NCBI GenBank assembly: GCA_945971755.1
Contig: CAMFPJ010000004.1
Coordinates: forward strand, 1-29,618
From: an uncultured Clostridia bacterium
Lineage (GTDB): Bacteria > Bacillota > Clostridia > Oscillospirales > Acutalibacteraceae
Length of the DNA stretch: 29,618 nucleotides
Direction of reading: 5' to 3'
In this document: positions 17,043 to 25,156 of the stretch, in pieces
How the letters are laid out: the number at the start of each line of letters is the position of its first letter
Numbering within the stretch: the stretch's first letter is position 1
The notes under the pieces: generated by a model
What the model was told of the DNA's origin: nothing
The model's database searches: none
The model's input: the letters and a program-made list of their open reading frames with translations, nothing else
Made by a program: the position numbers and the translations under genes

Positions 17043-17801
17043 TTATTCAGCCTCCTTTTCCGCGCTTCTGTCTTTGTAGCAACCAAGCGGATAATAAGGA
17101 ATCATTTTTTCATCAATCCACTTAAGTGCCGCCTGAGGAGTCATACCCCAGTTTGTGGGACATGAAGAAATAACCTCAACAAGTGAGAAGCCCTTGCCGT
17201 CAAGCTGATTCTGGAAAGCCTTTTTAATTGCTTTCTTTGCATTACGAACTTGCTTAACATTGTTTACAGTAACTCTTTCAAGGTATTCAGGGCCTTCAAG
17301 CTCTGAAAGCATTTCACAAACCTTTACAGGGTAGCCGCAATGATTAACATCTCTACCGTAAGGAGAAGTCTGTGTAACCTGACCGGGAAGTGAAGTAGGA
17401 GCCATCTGACCGCCTGTCATACCGTAAATTGCATTGTTAATAAAGATAACTGTGATATTTTCGTTTCTTGCGGCTGCGTGAACAGTTTCAGCCATACCGA
17501 TTGACGCCAAGTCACCGTCACCCTGATATGTAAATACAACATTATTTTCAGGATCTGAACGCTTAACGCCTGTTGCAACTGCAGGTGCACGGCCATGAGC
17601 CGCCTCAATCATATCACAATTAAAATAGTCATAAGCCATAACAGAGCAACCAACAGGTGCAATACCGATTGTTCTGCCCTCAATACCTAATTCGTCAATA
17701 ACCTCTGCTACAAGACGGTGAACAATACCGTGTGTGCAGCCCGGGCAATAATGAAGTGGTACATCTATAAGTGAATGTGGTTTTTGGAATACTACTGCCA
17801 T
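17043..17801 (-). CDS. vorA: 2-oxoisovalerate-type ferredoxin oxidoreductase, beta (TPP-binding) subunit
   Basis: This 252-residue thiamine-diphosphate subunit has the beta-subunit start HYCPGCTHGIVHRL, the TPP/Mg motif GDGDLASIG followed about 20 residues later by FINNAIYGMTGGQ, and SCPTNWGMTP. It carries out decarboxylation of branched 2-oxoacids or, in reverse with reduced ferredoxin, carboxylation of acyl-CoA. Its ATG overlaps the alpha stop (TAATG). The Val T-box and ilvE in the same operon favour branched substrates over 2-oxoglutarate; the sequence alone does not exclude the Kor type. Confidence 0.9.
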   Translation of the reverse strand: MAVVFQKPHSLIDVPLHYCPGCTHGIVHRLVAEVIDELGIEGRTIGIAPVGCSVMAYDYFNCDMIEAAHGRAPAVATGVKRSDPENNVVFTYQGDGDLASIGMAETVHAAARNENITVIFINNAIYGMTGGQMAPTSLPGQVTQTSPYGRDVNHCGYPVKVCEMLSELEGPEYLERVTVNNVKQVRNAKKAIKKAFQNQLDGKGFSLVEVISSCPTNWGMTPQAALKWIDEKMIPYYPLGCYKDRSAEKEAE

Positions 17802-18862
17802 TATTTAACACCTCCGTCAGCTTCCATAATTGCTTCAAGTACCTGTTCGGGACTTGGAATCATACCGCCTACTCTGTTGCAAAGAGTAACAGGAACTTTG
17901 CAATCTGTTGCAAGTTTAACATCTTCAATCATTTGACCCATTGAAAGCTCAACTGAAATAAACTGCTTTGCGTGCTCGGCTGCCTTCTTAAACGGAAGTG
18001 TCGGGAACGGCCAAAGTGTAATCGGACGGATAAGACCAACCTTAATTCCACGAGATCTTGCCTCATTAACTGCATTCTTTGAAACACGGGCGGCAATACC
18101 GAATGCTGCAACTACAATGTCAGCATCCTCTACCATATATTCTTCATACATTGCTTCATTTTCTTCAATGTATTTATACTTTTCATAACGCTCAAAGTTT
18201 GTTTCTTCAAGTTTTTCAGGTGAAAGATAAAGAGAGTTAACAATATTATGTTCTCTCTGCATTTTTGTACCTGTTGTTGCCCACGGCTTTTCGGGTGCTT
18301 CTTTGATATCAAAGTCAAGAGAAACAGGCTCCATCATTTGGCCCATTGTACCGTCAGCCAAAATCATTGATGTCATTCTGTATGTATCAGCAAGCTCGAA
18401 TCCCTTAACTGTAAGCTCTGCCATTTCCTGAACTGATGCAGGAGCAAGAACTATCATATGGAAGTCACCGTGTCCGCCGCCGCGGGTTGCCTGGAAATAG
18501 TCTGACTGTGAAGGCTGAATACCGCCAAGTCCGGGGCCGCCTCGCTGAACGTTTACTACAAGTGCAGGAAGGTCAGCACCTGCAAGGTAAGAAAGTCCCT
18601 CGCTCTTAAGTGAAATTCCCGGGCTTGAAGATGATGTCATAACACGCTTACCTGTTGAAGAAACGCCGTAAACCATATTGATTGCGGCAATTTCACTTTC
18701 TGCCTGAAGGAAGCAACCGCCGATTTTAGGCATTTTCTTTGCCATATATGCGGCAACCTCTGTCTGAGGTGTAATCGGGTAGCCGAAATAATGACGGCAG
18801 CCTGCGATAATAGCAGCCTCGGCAATAGCTTCGTTGCCTTTCATTAAAACTTTATCTGCCAT
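17801..18862 (-). CDS. vorB: 2-oxoisovalerate-type ferredoxin oxidoreductase, alpha subunit
   Basis: This 353-residue alpha subunit has the start KVLMKGNEAIAEAAIIAGC, then YFGYPITPQTEVAAYMA (residues about 25-41), FLQAESEIAAINMVYG, TSSSSPGISLKSEGLSYLAG and NVQRGGPGLGGIQPSQSDY. These are typical of VorB/KorA subunits, which form the pyrimidine-binding half of the TPP site and the transketolase C-terminal-type domain. It follows the small ferredoxin subunit by 11 bases. It works with the beta, gamma and delta subunits to interconvert branched 2-oxoacids and acyl-CoA + CO2 with ferredoxin. Vor rather than Kor is chosen from overall resemblance and operon context. Confidence 0.92.
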   Translation of the reverse strand: MADKVLMKGNEAIAEAAIIAGCRHYFGYPITPQTEVAAYMAKKMPKIGGCFLQAESEIAAINMVYGVSSTGKRVMTSSSSPGISLKSEGLSYLAGADLPALVVNVQRGGPGLGGIQPSQSDYFQATRGGGHGDFHMIVLAPASVQEMAELTVKGFELADTYRMTSMILADGTMGQMMEPVSLDFDIKEAPEKPWATTGTKMQREHNIVNSLYLSPEKLEETNFERYEKYKYIEENEAMYEEYMVEDADIVVAAFGIAARVSKNAVNEARSRGIKVGLIRPITLWPFPTLPFKKAAEHAKQFISVELSMGQMIEDVKLATDCKVPVTLCNRVGGMIPSPEQVLEAIMEADGGVK

Positions 18863-18873
18863 TTGTTTTCACC

Positions 18874-19080
18874 TTACCTTTCAACCTTAATTATACAATC
18901 AGGGCACATCATTGCACATGAGGCACAGCCTACGCACTTTTCCTCTGCTGTCATTTCAGCAGGATGATGGCCTTTTTTATTGATTTTGTCTTGAGCTAAC
19001 TGCAAAAGATTTAACGGACAAGCGTCAACACAAAGTCCGCAGCCCTTACAGTTGTCTGTTTTGAACGTGAGTTTTGCCAT
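18874..19080 (-). CDS. 2-oxoacid:ferredoxin oxidoreductase, delta subunit (2[4Fe-4S] ferredoxin)
   Basis: This 68-residue protein has two complete cluster motifs, CKGCGLCVDACP and CVGCASCAMMCP, each C-x2-C-x2-C-x3-C-P. It passes electrons between the catalytic TPP subunits and free ferredoxin. Its place directly before the alpha subunit (11-base gap) is the standard delta-alpha-beta-gamma gene order. The start is behind AAGGAGTAAAG. Confidence 0.93.
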   Translation of the reverse strand: MAKLTFKTDNCKGCGLCVDACPLNLLQLAQDKINKKGHHPAEMTAEEKCVGCASCAMMCPDCIIKVER

Positions 19081-19112
19081 AATCTTTACTCCTTCTCATA
19101 TAATAAAAATTA

Positions 19113-19778
19113 TTAACTGATTGGTTTAGCCTGAAGCTTCATTGGGAAAAGATTTTCCACTTTTCCTTTTAACTCCTCAAACAAGTCTTCCTTTACAGTA
19201 GTTAAAACGACGGGAAGCCCTGATTTTTCGGCTACTGTGTTTGCATAGGCTGCAGAATCAATAACATCTTGTGCTGTTGTTTCATCGCCTAAATTTGAGT
19301 TATTAACAAGCCCCGTAAACTTAATTCCACCTGCAAACTCAACCTCTCGCATAACTTCAATGGTTGAATCGGCGTCGGGAGTTAAAGGGCGGAACTTATT
19401 TATTACCATAAGCATTTCAAAATCTTGCTCTTCATTGATTTTTGGGGCAAGTCTGCCCAGTGCTAACGCACCGCGGTCGTCACCGCCTATGTCGAGTATG
19501 ACTTTTAATGACTTATCGTCGGTAATTGCGTACATATCCTGCGGAAGTGCCGGAATATCAAGGTTTGAATTAGCATATTCCGAACAAATCAGGCGGATAT
19601 TTCTCTCTTCAAAATCTTTTACGGAATCTTTTGTACGGAAGTAAGGATTTACAATGTCAAGGTCGGCAACGGCTACATTTTCATACTTATTTCTTAAATC
19701 AAACGCCATATTAACCGCCACATTTGTTTTACCGCTTCCGTAATGGCCACAAAGAAGAGTTAATCTTTTATAATTCAT
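19113..19778 (-). CDS. P-loop nucleotide-binding protein (ParA/CobQ-like) in the Vor operon
   Basis: This 221-residue protein is a SIMIBI-class P-loop NTPase. It has a Walker A-like GHYGSGKTN at residues 11-19, a switch-like VADLDIVNPYFRT at about 37-49, and VILDIGGDDRGALALGRLAP as the Walker B region. It lacks the double-lysine deviant Walker A of true ParA/MinD. It lies between the HTH-cupin-synthetase and the ferredoxin subunit (11- and 32-base gaps), in one transcript. A role in cluster insertion, complex maturation or regulation of the oxidoreductase is possible, but nothing in the sequence proves it. It is not a partition system, since no ParB-like partner is present. Confidence 0.75.
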   Translation of the reverse strand: MNYKRLTLLCGHYGSGKTNVAVNMAFDLRNKYENVAVADLDIVNPYFRTKDSVKDFEERNIRLICSEYANSNLDIPALPQDMYAITDDKSLKVILDIGGDDRGALALGRLAPKINEEQDFEMLMVINKFRPLTPDADSTIEVMREVEFAGGIKFTGLVNNSNLGDETTAQDVIDSAAYANTVAEKSGLPVVLTTVKEDLFEELKGKVENLFPMKLQAKPIS

Positions 19779-19789
19779 ATTTTTACCTA

Positions 19790-22075
19790 TTATAATTTAT
19801 TTCTCTGAATCTTGCCGCTTGTTGTTTTCGGAAGTGAATCACGGAATACAACAATTCTCGGGTACTTGTAAGGTGCCGTGTGGGTCTTAACGTAATCTTG
19901 AATTTCCTTCTTGAGTTCTTCAGTGCCCTCTGTACCGTTTGTTAAAACAATGCTTGCTTTAACAACCTGACCTCTTACCTCATCGGGAGCAGCAGAAACA
20001 CCGCACTCGAGAACATACGGCAATTCCATAATAACGCTTTCAATCTCAAACGGTCCGATACGGTAGCCCGAAGACTTAATAACGTCGTCAACTCGACCAA
20101 CATACCAGAAGAAACCGTCCTCATCCATCCATGCGGCATCACCCGTATGGTAATATCCGTCGTGCCAAACTTCTTTTGTCTTTTCTTCATCGCCGTAATA
20201 TCCTACGAACAAGCCGCAAGGTGCACCGTTCTTAACATTAACAACGATTTCACCTGTTTCGCCGACGGGAACAGGATTGCCGTTCTTGTCAATAAGTTCA
20301 ATATCGTAAATCGGAGCAGGCTTACCCATTGAACCGATTTTATGCTTTGCTCCCCGCATATTACCGATAAGCATTGTGCCCTCGGTCTGACCGAAGCCTT
20401 CAAGAATCTGAAGTCCCGTGAGTTGCTCAAACTGCTTGTAAACCTCAGGGTTAAGAGCTTCGCCTGCTGTTGTCATGTGCTTAACAGATGACAAATCGTA
20501 CTTTGAAATATCCTGTTTTACAAGCATACGAAGCATTGTGGGAGGTGCGCAGAAGGTTGTAATCTGATATTTAGCAAACATCGGTAAAATGTCTGCTGCG
20601 TCAAATCTGTCAAAATCATAGATAAACAATGCGCCCTCGCACATCCACTGACCGTAAAATTTACCCCATGCAGACTTTGCCCAGCCTGTGTCGGAAATTG
20701 TTAAGTGAAGTCCGTCAGGGTCAATACAATGCCAATACTTTGCAGTGTGGAAATGACCGAGCGGATATTTATAGTTATGTGCAGCGATTTTCGGATAACC
20801 TGATGTACCTGATGTAAAGTACATAAGCATTAAGTCGTCGCCGCCGGGGCAATTTTCAGGACGCTCGTAATGACTGCTGAAGAGTTTATACTCATCGTTA
20901 AAATTACGCCAGCCGTCTTTTTCGCCGTTAACAACAAGCTTAATATTAAGCTCCGGACAACTCTCAAGCGCCAAATCAATTTGGTGTGTAACGTCACCGT
21001 CCGCTGTTGCAATAACGGCGGAAACACCTGCGGACTTAAATCTGTATTCAAAGTCATGTGCCTGAAGCTGTGCAACGGCAGGAATACCGATTGCACCCAG
21101 CTTTGAAAGGCCGAGCATTGCTATCCAGAACTGATAGTGACGCTTTAATGCAAGCAGCACCCTGTCTCCCCTTTTAATACCGAGGGCAGTAAAGTAGTTT
21201 GCACACTGATTTGACATGTGACGAATATCATTAAATGTAAATCTGCTTTCAACTTTATCTTTAGAAACATAGAGCATTGCAAGTTTGTCAGGGTCTTTCT
21301 TTGCAATTTCGTCCATGATGTCAAAGGCAAAATTGAAGTTTTCATGGTTTTTGAAAGTAATCTTTGTTGGAGTGCCGTTCTCATCCTTTTCAACATCAAT
21401 ATACTTCTTGTAAATACGCTCTTTTTTATCTTCTTTAATCTTAATCTTTGAATCAACAAGAGCAGGAGCGTGCTCAAGTTCAGGAATCGGCTCACCTTCA
21501 GGGTTAAGAACGATTGCATAAAATACGCAATCTTCACCGTTGGCGGCTCTCATGCCGTGCGGTGTTCCGCTGTCATAATAAATTGTGTCGCCGGGGCCCA
21601 AAATTTCTTTATGAGCGCCAACCTGTACTATAAGATGGCCGGAAACAACAATATCAAATTCCTGACCTGCGTGTGTTGTTAATTCAATTTCCCTGTTTTC
21701 AGAGTCTGCACTGTAATCACACTTTACATAAAGCGGTTCGGCAATTCTGTTTTGGAATGAACCGGCAAGAGAATAGTAAACCATTCCGTGTGCATGCTCA
21801 ATCATTTGACCCATACCGTTACGAGTAACAACCATTGAGCGAAGAGTTGGGCTTACACCCTCAATAATATCGGTTACATCAACACCAAAGCTTTGAGCGC
21901 AACGGTAAATAAACGCAAAGTTCAAGTCGCTTTTGCCGCTTTCACAAGCTATATATTCTTCCTGTGTTATGCCTGTTCTTTCAGCCATATCAGAAACGGA
22001 AAGATTTGTGATTTCACGCAATTCACGAATACGGGCTGACATCTCTTGAATTTTCAAATCAAGACCTTTTTCCAT
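19790..22075 (-). CDS. HTH-cupin-acyl-CoA synthetase fusion, Val T-box copy
   Basis: This 761-residue protein has three parts. Residues about 9-63 form an XRE-type helix-turn-helix (IRELREITNLSVSDMAERTG). Residues about 130-190 form a cupin (THAGQEFDIVVSGHLIVQVG, PGDTIYYDSGTPHG). Residues about 245-761 form an AMP-forming acyl-CoA synthetase of the ACSM/butyryl-CoA type: P-loop FTSGTSGYPK from 420, SDTGWAKSAWGKFYGQW acid-pocket region, GFGQTE at 560-565, YHTGDAAW, and adenylation lysine K755 in TSGKIQRNK. The ATG at 22075 follows AAAGGAG; an upstream TTG is rejected. The Val-specific T-box suggests isobutyrate as substrate (inferred). The N-terminal HTH-cupin, as in MerR/XRE-cupin regulators, suggests that the enzyme may also bind DNA. 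It is the first gene of an operon running through ilvE. Confidence 0.88.
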   Translation of the reverse strand: MEKGLDLKIQEMSARIRELREITNLSVSDMAERTGITQEEYIACESGKSDLNFAFIYRCAQSFGVDVTDIIEGVSPTLRSMVVTRNGMGQMIEHAHGMVYYSLAGSFQNRIAEPLYVKCDYSADSENREIELTTHAGQEFDIVVSGHLIVQVGAHKEILGPGDTIYYDSGTPHGMRAANGEDCVFYAIVLNPEGEPIPELEHAPALVDSKIKIKEDKKERIYKKYIDVEKDENGTPTKITFKNHENFNFAFDIMDEIAKKDPDKLAMLYVSKDKVESRFTFNDIRHMSNQCANYFTALGIKRGDRVLLALKRHYQFWIAMLGLSKLGAIGIPAVAQLQAHDFEYRFKSAGVSAVIATADGDVTHQIDLALESCPELNIKLVVNGEKDGWRNFNDEYKLFSSHYERPENCPGGDDLMLMYFTSGTSGYPKIAAHNYKYPLGHFHTAKYWHCIDPDGLHLTISDTGWAKSAWGKFYGQWMCEGALFIYDFDRFDAADILPMFAKYQITTFCAPPTMLRMLVKQDISKYDLSSVKHMTTAGEALNPEVYKQFEQLTGLQILEGFGQTEGTMLIGNMRGAKHKIGSMGKPAPIYDIELIDKNGNPVPVGETGEIVVNVKNGAPCGLFVGYYGDEEKTKEVWHDGYYHTGDAAWMDEDGFFWYVGRVDDVIKSSGYRIGPFEIESVIMELPYVLECGVSAAPDEVRGQVVKASIVLTNGTEGTEELKKEIQDYVKTHTAPYKYPRIVVFRDSLPKTTSGKIQRNKL

Positions 22076-22103
22076 AATACCATTTCTCCTTTTCGGGACA
22101 AAC

Positions 22104-22377
22104 AAAAACTCGTCCCAAAGTTTATTCCTTTGAGACGAGTGTTAAATCAAAATCTAATACCCGCGGTACCACTCAAATTGCAATCAAAATTGCCACTCAG
22201 GCTCTGACAAGCCGTATGCATTAACGCAGCAGTCACGGAGAAGTTCTACTAAGCTTTCGCTGTTCTTCCTCTCAGCTCAGAAGCTACAACAAGAACAGCA
22301 GTTCCGACAGCTTTCACCAACCGCTATCTCTCTAAAGGCTTGCTTTGTTCTTATACTCTTCTTCAACGCCGTTATTG
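22104..22377 (-). promoter_or_regulatory. T-box riboswitch, valine specifier (GTA)
   Basis: On the minus strand it has GAAGAGTA (the AGTA motif of the specifier loop), AGAGAGATAGC, GGTTGGTGAAAGC, the T-box AGTGGTACCGCGGG (about 22160-22173) and a terminator (ACTCGTCTCAAAG stem with its near-perfect complement, then T run, ending near 22104). The specifier loop is closed by AAGAAC/GTTCTT above and GAAG/CTTC below. The internal strand is GTT-GTA-G, so the codon is GTA (plus-strand complement at 22285-22287). It controls the synthetase-ATPase-Vor-IlvE operon. Confidence 0.9.
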
Positions 22378-22383
22378 AGTAGT

Positions 22384-22412
22384 ATTATAAATCAACTTTG
22401 TGCCTTTGTCAA
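22384..22412 (-). promoter_or_regulatory. sigma-A promoter of the Val T-box operon
   Basis: On the minus strand the consensus TTGACA and TATAAT are 17 bases apart. It lies within 30 bases of the end of the upstream synthetase gene, with no terminator between. Confidence 0.9.
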
Positions 22413-22440
22413 TGGTAAATTGTACAAAATACTTATGGTA

Positions 22441-24708
22441 TTAAAGCTTATTTCTTTGAATTTTGCCACTAATTGTCTTTGGAAGTTCTGTTTTGAACTC
22501 AACAATTCGCGGATATTTGTAAGGTGCGGTATGTTCCTTAACATAGTCTTGAATTTCTTTCTTAAGTTCGTCTGTGCCCTCTGTGCCGGGAACAAGTACG
22601 ATAGAAGCCTTAACCACCTGACCGCGAACCTCGTCCGGAACGGGTGAAACGCCGCATTCAAGAACATAAGGAAGCTCCATAATAACGCTTTCAATCTCAA
22701 ACGGTCCGATTCTGTAACCTGATGACTTGATAACGTCATCTACACGGCCAACATACCAAATAAAATCATCTTCATCACGCCAAGCGGTATCACCTGTGTG
22801 GTAATAACCGTCATGCCAAACACTGTTTGTTGCTTCTTCGTTATCGAAATAACCGGAGAAAAGTCCGCAGGGAACTTTTTCGCTTGTCTTAATGCAGATT
22901 TCGCCTGTTTCACCGTCAGGAACCACGTTACCGTCCGGGTCAAGAATTTGAACGTCATAAAGCGGTGACGGTTTACCCATTGAACCGATTTTATGCGGAT
23001 AACCCATAAGGTTACCGATAACCATTGTTGTTTCTGTTTGGCCGAAGGCTTCTTTAATCTGAAGTCCTGTAAGTTCCTCAAACTTTTTATAAACCTCAGG
23101 GTTAAGAGCCTCGCCTGCAGTTGTCATGTGCCTGATTGATGAAAGGTCGAATCTTGAAAGGTCTTGCTTAATCATCATACGAAGCATTGTGGGCGGTGCG
23201 CAGAAGGTTGTGATTTGATATTTTGCAAACATGGGAAGAATTTTGTTTGCGTCAAATCTGTCAAAGTCATATACGAAAACTGCACCCTCGCAAAGCCACT
23301 GACCGTAAAGTTTGCCCCAAAGAGCTTTACCCCAGCCTGTGTCGGAAATTGTTAAGTGAAGTCCGTCCGGTGAAACGCCGTGCCAATATTTTGCTGTGAT
23401 ATAGTGACCGAGTGCGTATTTGCAAGACTGAACGGCAATTTTCGGATATCCCGTTGTACCTGATGTGAAGAGCATTACCATTGGGTCTTCACCGCAAGCA
23501 CTGTTTTCATCACGGTAGAAATGAGCACTGAAGAGCGGATATTCACTGTTAAAGTCATGCCAGCCTTCACGAGTGCCGCCCACAAGAATTTTTGTTTTGA
23601 GTGTTGGCGAATTCTTATGTGCTAAATCAACCTGATGAGCAACATCACCGTCTGCCGTACAAACGATAGCTGATACTTTACCTGTGTTAAATCTGTAATC
23701 GAAATCGTGCTCTTGAAGCATATTTGTTGCAGGAATTGCAACTGCGCCAAGTTTGTTAAGAGCCAAAATTGAGAACCAGAACTGATAATGGCGTTTAAGA
23801 ACAAGCATTACTCTGTCGCCTTTTTTAATACCCAATGACTTAAAGTAGTTCGCAACCTGATTTGAATAACGCTTCATATCATTAAAGGTGAACTTGTTCT
23901 CTTCCAAATCGTTTGAAACGTGAACCATTGCAAGCTTATTGGGGTTTTTATTTGCGATTGCATCAACAACGTCAAAAGCAAAGTTAAATTTGTCTTCGTC
24001 AACAAAGTCAATAGCGGTAATTCTGCCCTGCTCATCTTCAGTGCATTTAATGAATTTTTCGCTTACATATCCCTGTTCCTGCGGTGCCTTAGGAATGAGG
24101 GTATCACGTACAACCTCTTCCTTTTCTTCAACACCGGGAAGAACAACTGCAAGGAAAAGACAATCTGCACCGTCAATAGCAATCATACCGTGAGGAGTTG
24201 AGCTGTTATAGTAAATACTGTCACCCTCATTAAGAACTTCTGTGTGGCTACCGACCTGAACCTTAAGACGTCCCTTTAATACGTAGTCAAATTCCTGACC
24301 CGAATGCTTTGTTAAATGAATTGGTTTATTCTGTAAAGCCTCGTTGTATTCGTATTTAACGTAATGAGGCTCGGCAATTTTCTTGCGGAATTTAGGAGCA
24401 AGGTTAACAATGTCAATACCGTCTTCCTTTGCTGTTTTCTGACCCTCACCCTTACGTGTTACGGTGTAAGATGAAAGGTGTGCGCTTTTACCTTCAAGAA
24501 TGTTTGTAATGTCGATTCCAAATACATGTGCACATTTGTGAAGGAATGTAAATGGAAAGTCAAGCTCGCCTGCTTCAAAACGGCGGTAATCATCAACAGT
24601 TACTTCTGTTTCAATCGCCATTTCTTCCTCGGTAAGTCCTGAGATTTCGCGCATCTCGCGAATTCGCATAGCCACCTCGACTAATTTTTCGTTTGCCTGT
24701 TCGCTCAT
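22441..24708 (-). CDS. HTH-cupin-acyl-CoA synthetase fusion, Ile T-box copy
   Basis: This 755-residue protein is a paralogue of the 19790-22075 product with the same three-part design: XRE-type HTH (about 10-65), cupin (about 130-190, with KHSGQEFDYVLKGRLKVQVG and STPHG) and AMP-forming synthetase. The latter shows P-loop FTSGTTGYPK from 414, AFGQTE at 554-559, YHTGDTAW and K749 in ISGKIQRNK. The acid-pocket segment reads SDTGWGKALWGKLYGQW, differing from the Val copy (AKSAW, KFYGQW) at small-to-bulky positions, which may tune chain shape. From its T-box the likely substrate is 2-methylbutyrate (inferred). The start follows AAAAGGAGG. It is the only gene between its T-box and the next promoter, but transcription could read on into the Val operon. 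Confidence 0.88.
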   Translation of the reverse strand: MSEQANEKLVEVAMRIREMREISGLTEEEMAIETEVTVDDYRRFEAGELDFPFTFLHKCAHVFGIDITNILEGKSAHLSSYTVTRKGEGQKTAKEDGIDIVNLAPKFRKKIAEPHYVKYEYNEALQNKPIHLTKHSGQEFDYVLKGRLKVQVGSHTEVLNEGDSIYYNSSTPHGMIAIDGADCLFLAVVLPGVEEKEEVVRDTLIPKAPQEQGYVSEKFIKCTEDEQGRITAIDFVDEDKFNFAFDVVDAIANKNPNKLAMVHVSNDLEENKFTFNDMKRYSNQVANYFKSLGIKKGDRVMLVLKRHYQFWFSILALNKLGAVAIPATNMLQEHDFDYRFNTGKVSAIVCTADGDVAHQVDLAHKNSPTLKTKILVGGTREGWHDFNSEYPLFSAHFYRDENSACGEDPMVMLFTSGTTGYPKIAVQSCKYALGHYITAKYWHGVSPDGLHLTISDTGWGKALWGKLYGQWLCEGAVFVYDFDRFDANKILPMFAKYQITTFCAPPTMLRMMIKQDLSRFDLSSIRHMTTAGEALNPEVYKKFEELTGLQIKEAFGQTETTMVIGNLMGYPHKIGSMGKPSPLYDVQILDPDGNVVPDGETGEICIKTSEKVPCGLFSGYFDNEEATNSVWHDGYYHTGDTAWRDEDDFIWYVGRVDDVIKSSGYRIGPFEIESVIMELPYVLECGVSPVPDEVRGQVVKASIVLVPGTEGTDELKKEIQDYVKEHTAPYKYPRIVEFKTELPKTISGKIQRNKL

Positions 24709-24763
24709 AGCTTTTTCCTCCTTTTATGAACTGCTTATTCATATATGTAATTAACATAAAAAA

Positions 24764-25038
24764 CAAAAAAACACTCGCCTCAAAACTTTGAGACGAGTGT
24801 GAAAATCACATCCGCGGTACCACTCAAATTGCAACCCTTGGGTTACCACTCTCGGAATCCAACAATTCCTATGCCTTTACGCAGCAATCACGGGAAGCAT
24901 CTACTAAACTGACGTTTTTCGGACTTCCGGCTCAGAAGGGATGGGCTTTCAAATGTTCCGTATCGGTTCGCACCTACCACCGACTCTCTGTAAAAGAAGC
25001 AAATGTGCCGTCTTCGTCATAGCCTTTCAATTCAATTT
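24764..25038 (-). promoter_or_regulatory. T-box riboswitch, probable isoleucine specifier (ATC)
   Basis: On the minus strand it has AGAGAGTCGG, GTGGTAGGTGCGAACCGA, the T-box GAGTGGTACCGCGGA (about 24811-24825) and a terminator (ACACTCGTCTCAAAG stem with its near-perfect complement, then seven T). The T-box and terminator arms are nearly identical to those of the Val leader, so the two are duplicates. Spacing from the conserved CTTCTGAG strand puts the specifier at ATC (plus-strand complement at 24940-24942), that is Ile. The following base is C rather than the usual purine, and the left strand lacks a clear AGTA, so the codon call is less certain than for the other leaders. Confidence 0.88.
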
Positions 25039-25044
25039 ACAGGT

Positions 25045-25073
25045 ATTTTAGCACTGTTTTTTTTAGTTGTCAA
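25045..25073 (-). promoter_or_regulatory. sigma-A promoter of the Ile T-box operon
   Basis: On the minus strand TTGACA and TAAAAT are 17 bases apart, with TGC before the -10. The rest of the gap to the divergent GH30 gene (25074-25156) shows nothing recognisable. Confidence 0.85.
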
Positions 25074-25156
25074 GAATTTTTTCAACTTTTTTCTTCTGTT
25101 TTTTAACTCTTTCTGATATACACAATAACAGTGGTAAAATTTCTACACTTTGGAAA

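Noticed and set aside
19113..19778. ParA-type plasmid or chromosome partition gene
   Set aside because: No ParB-like partner or parS-like repeats; the gene is tightly embedded in a metabolic operon.
21145..21537. 130-codon frame within the Val-copy synthetase gene
   Set aside because: It is an out-of-frame shadow rich in Leu/Lys/Arg with no motif.
22076..22105. TTG start ten codons upstream for the Val-copy synthetase
   Set aside because: It overlaps the T-box terminator tail, and the ATG at 22075 has a strong ribosome binding site.
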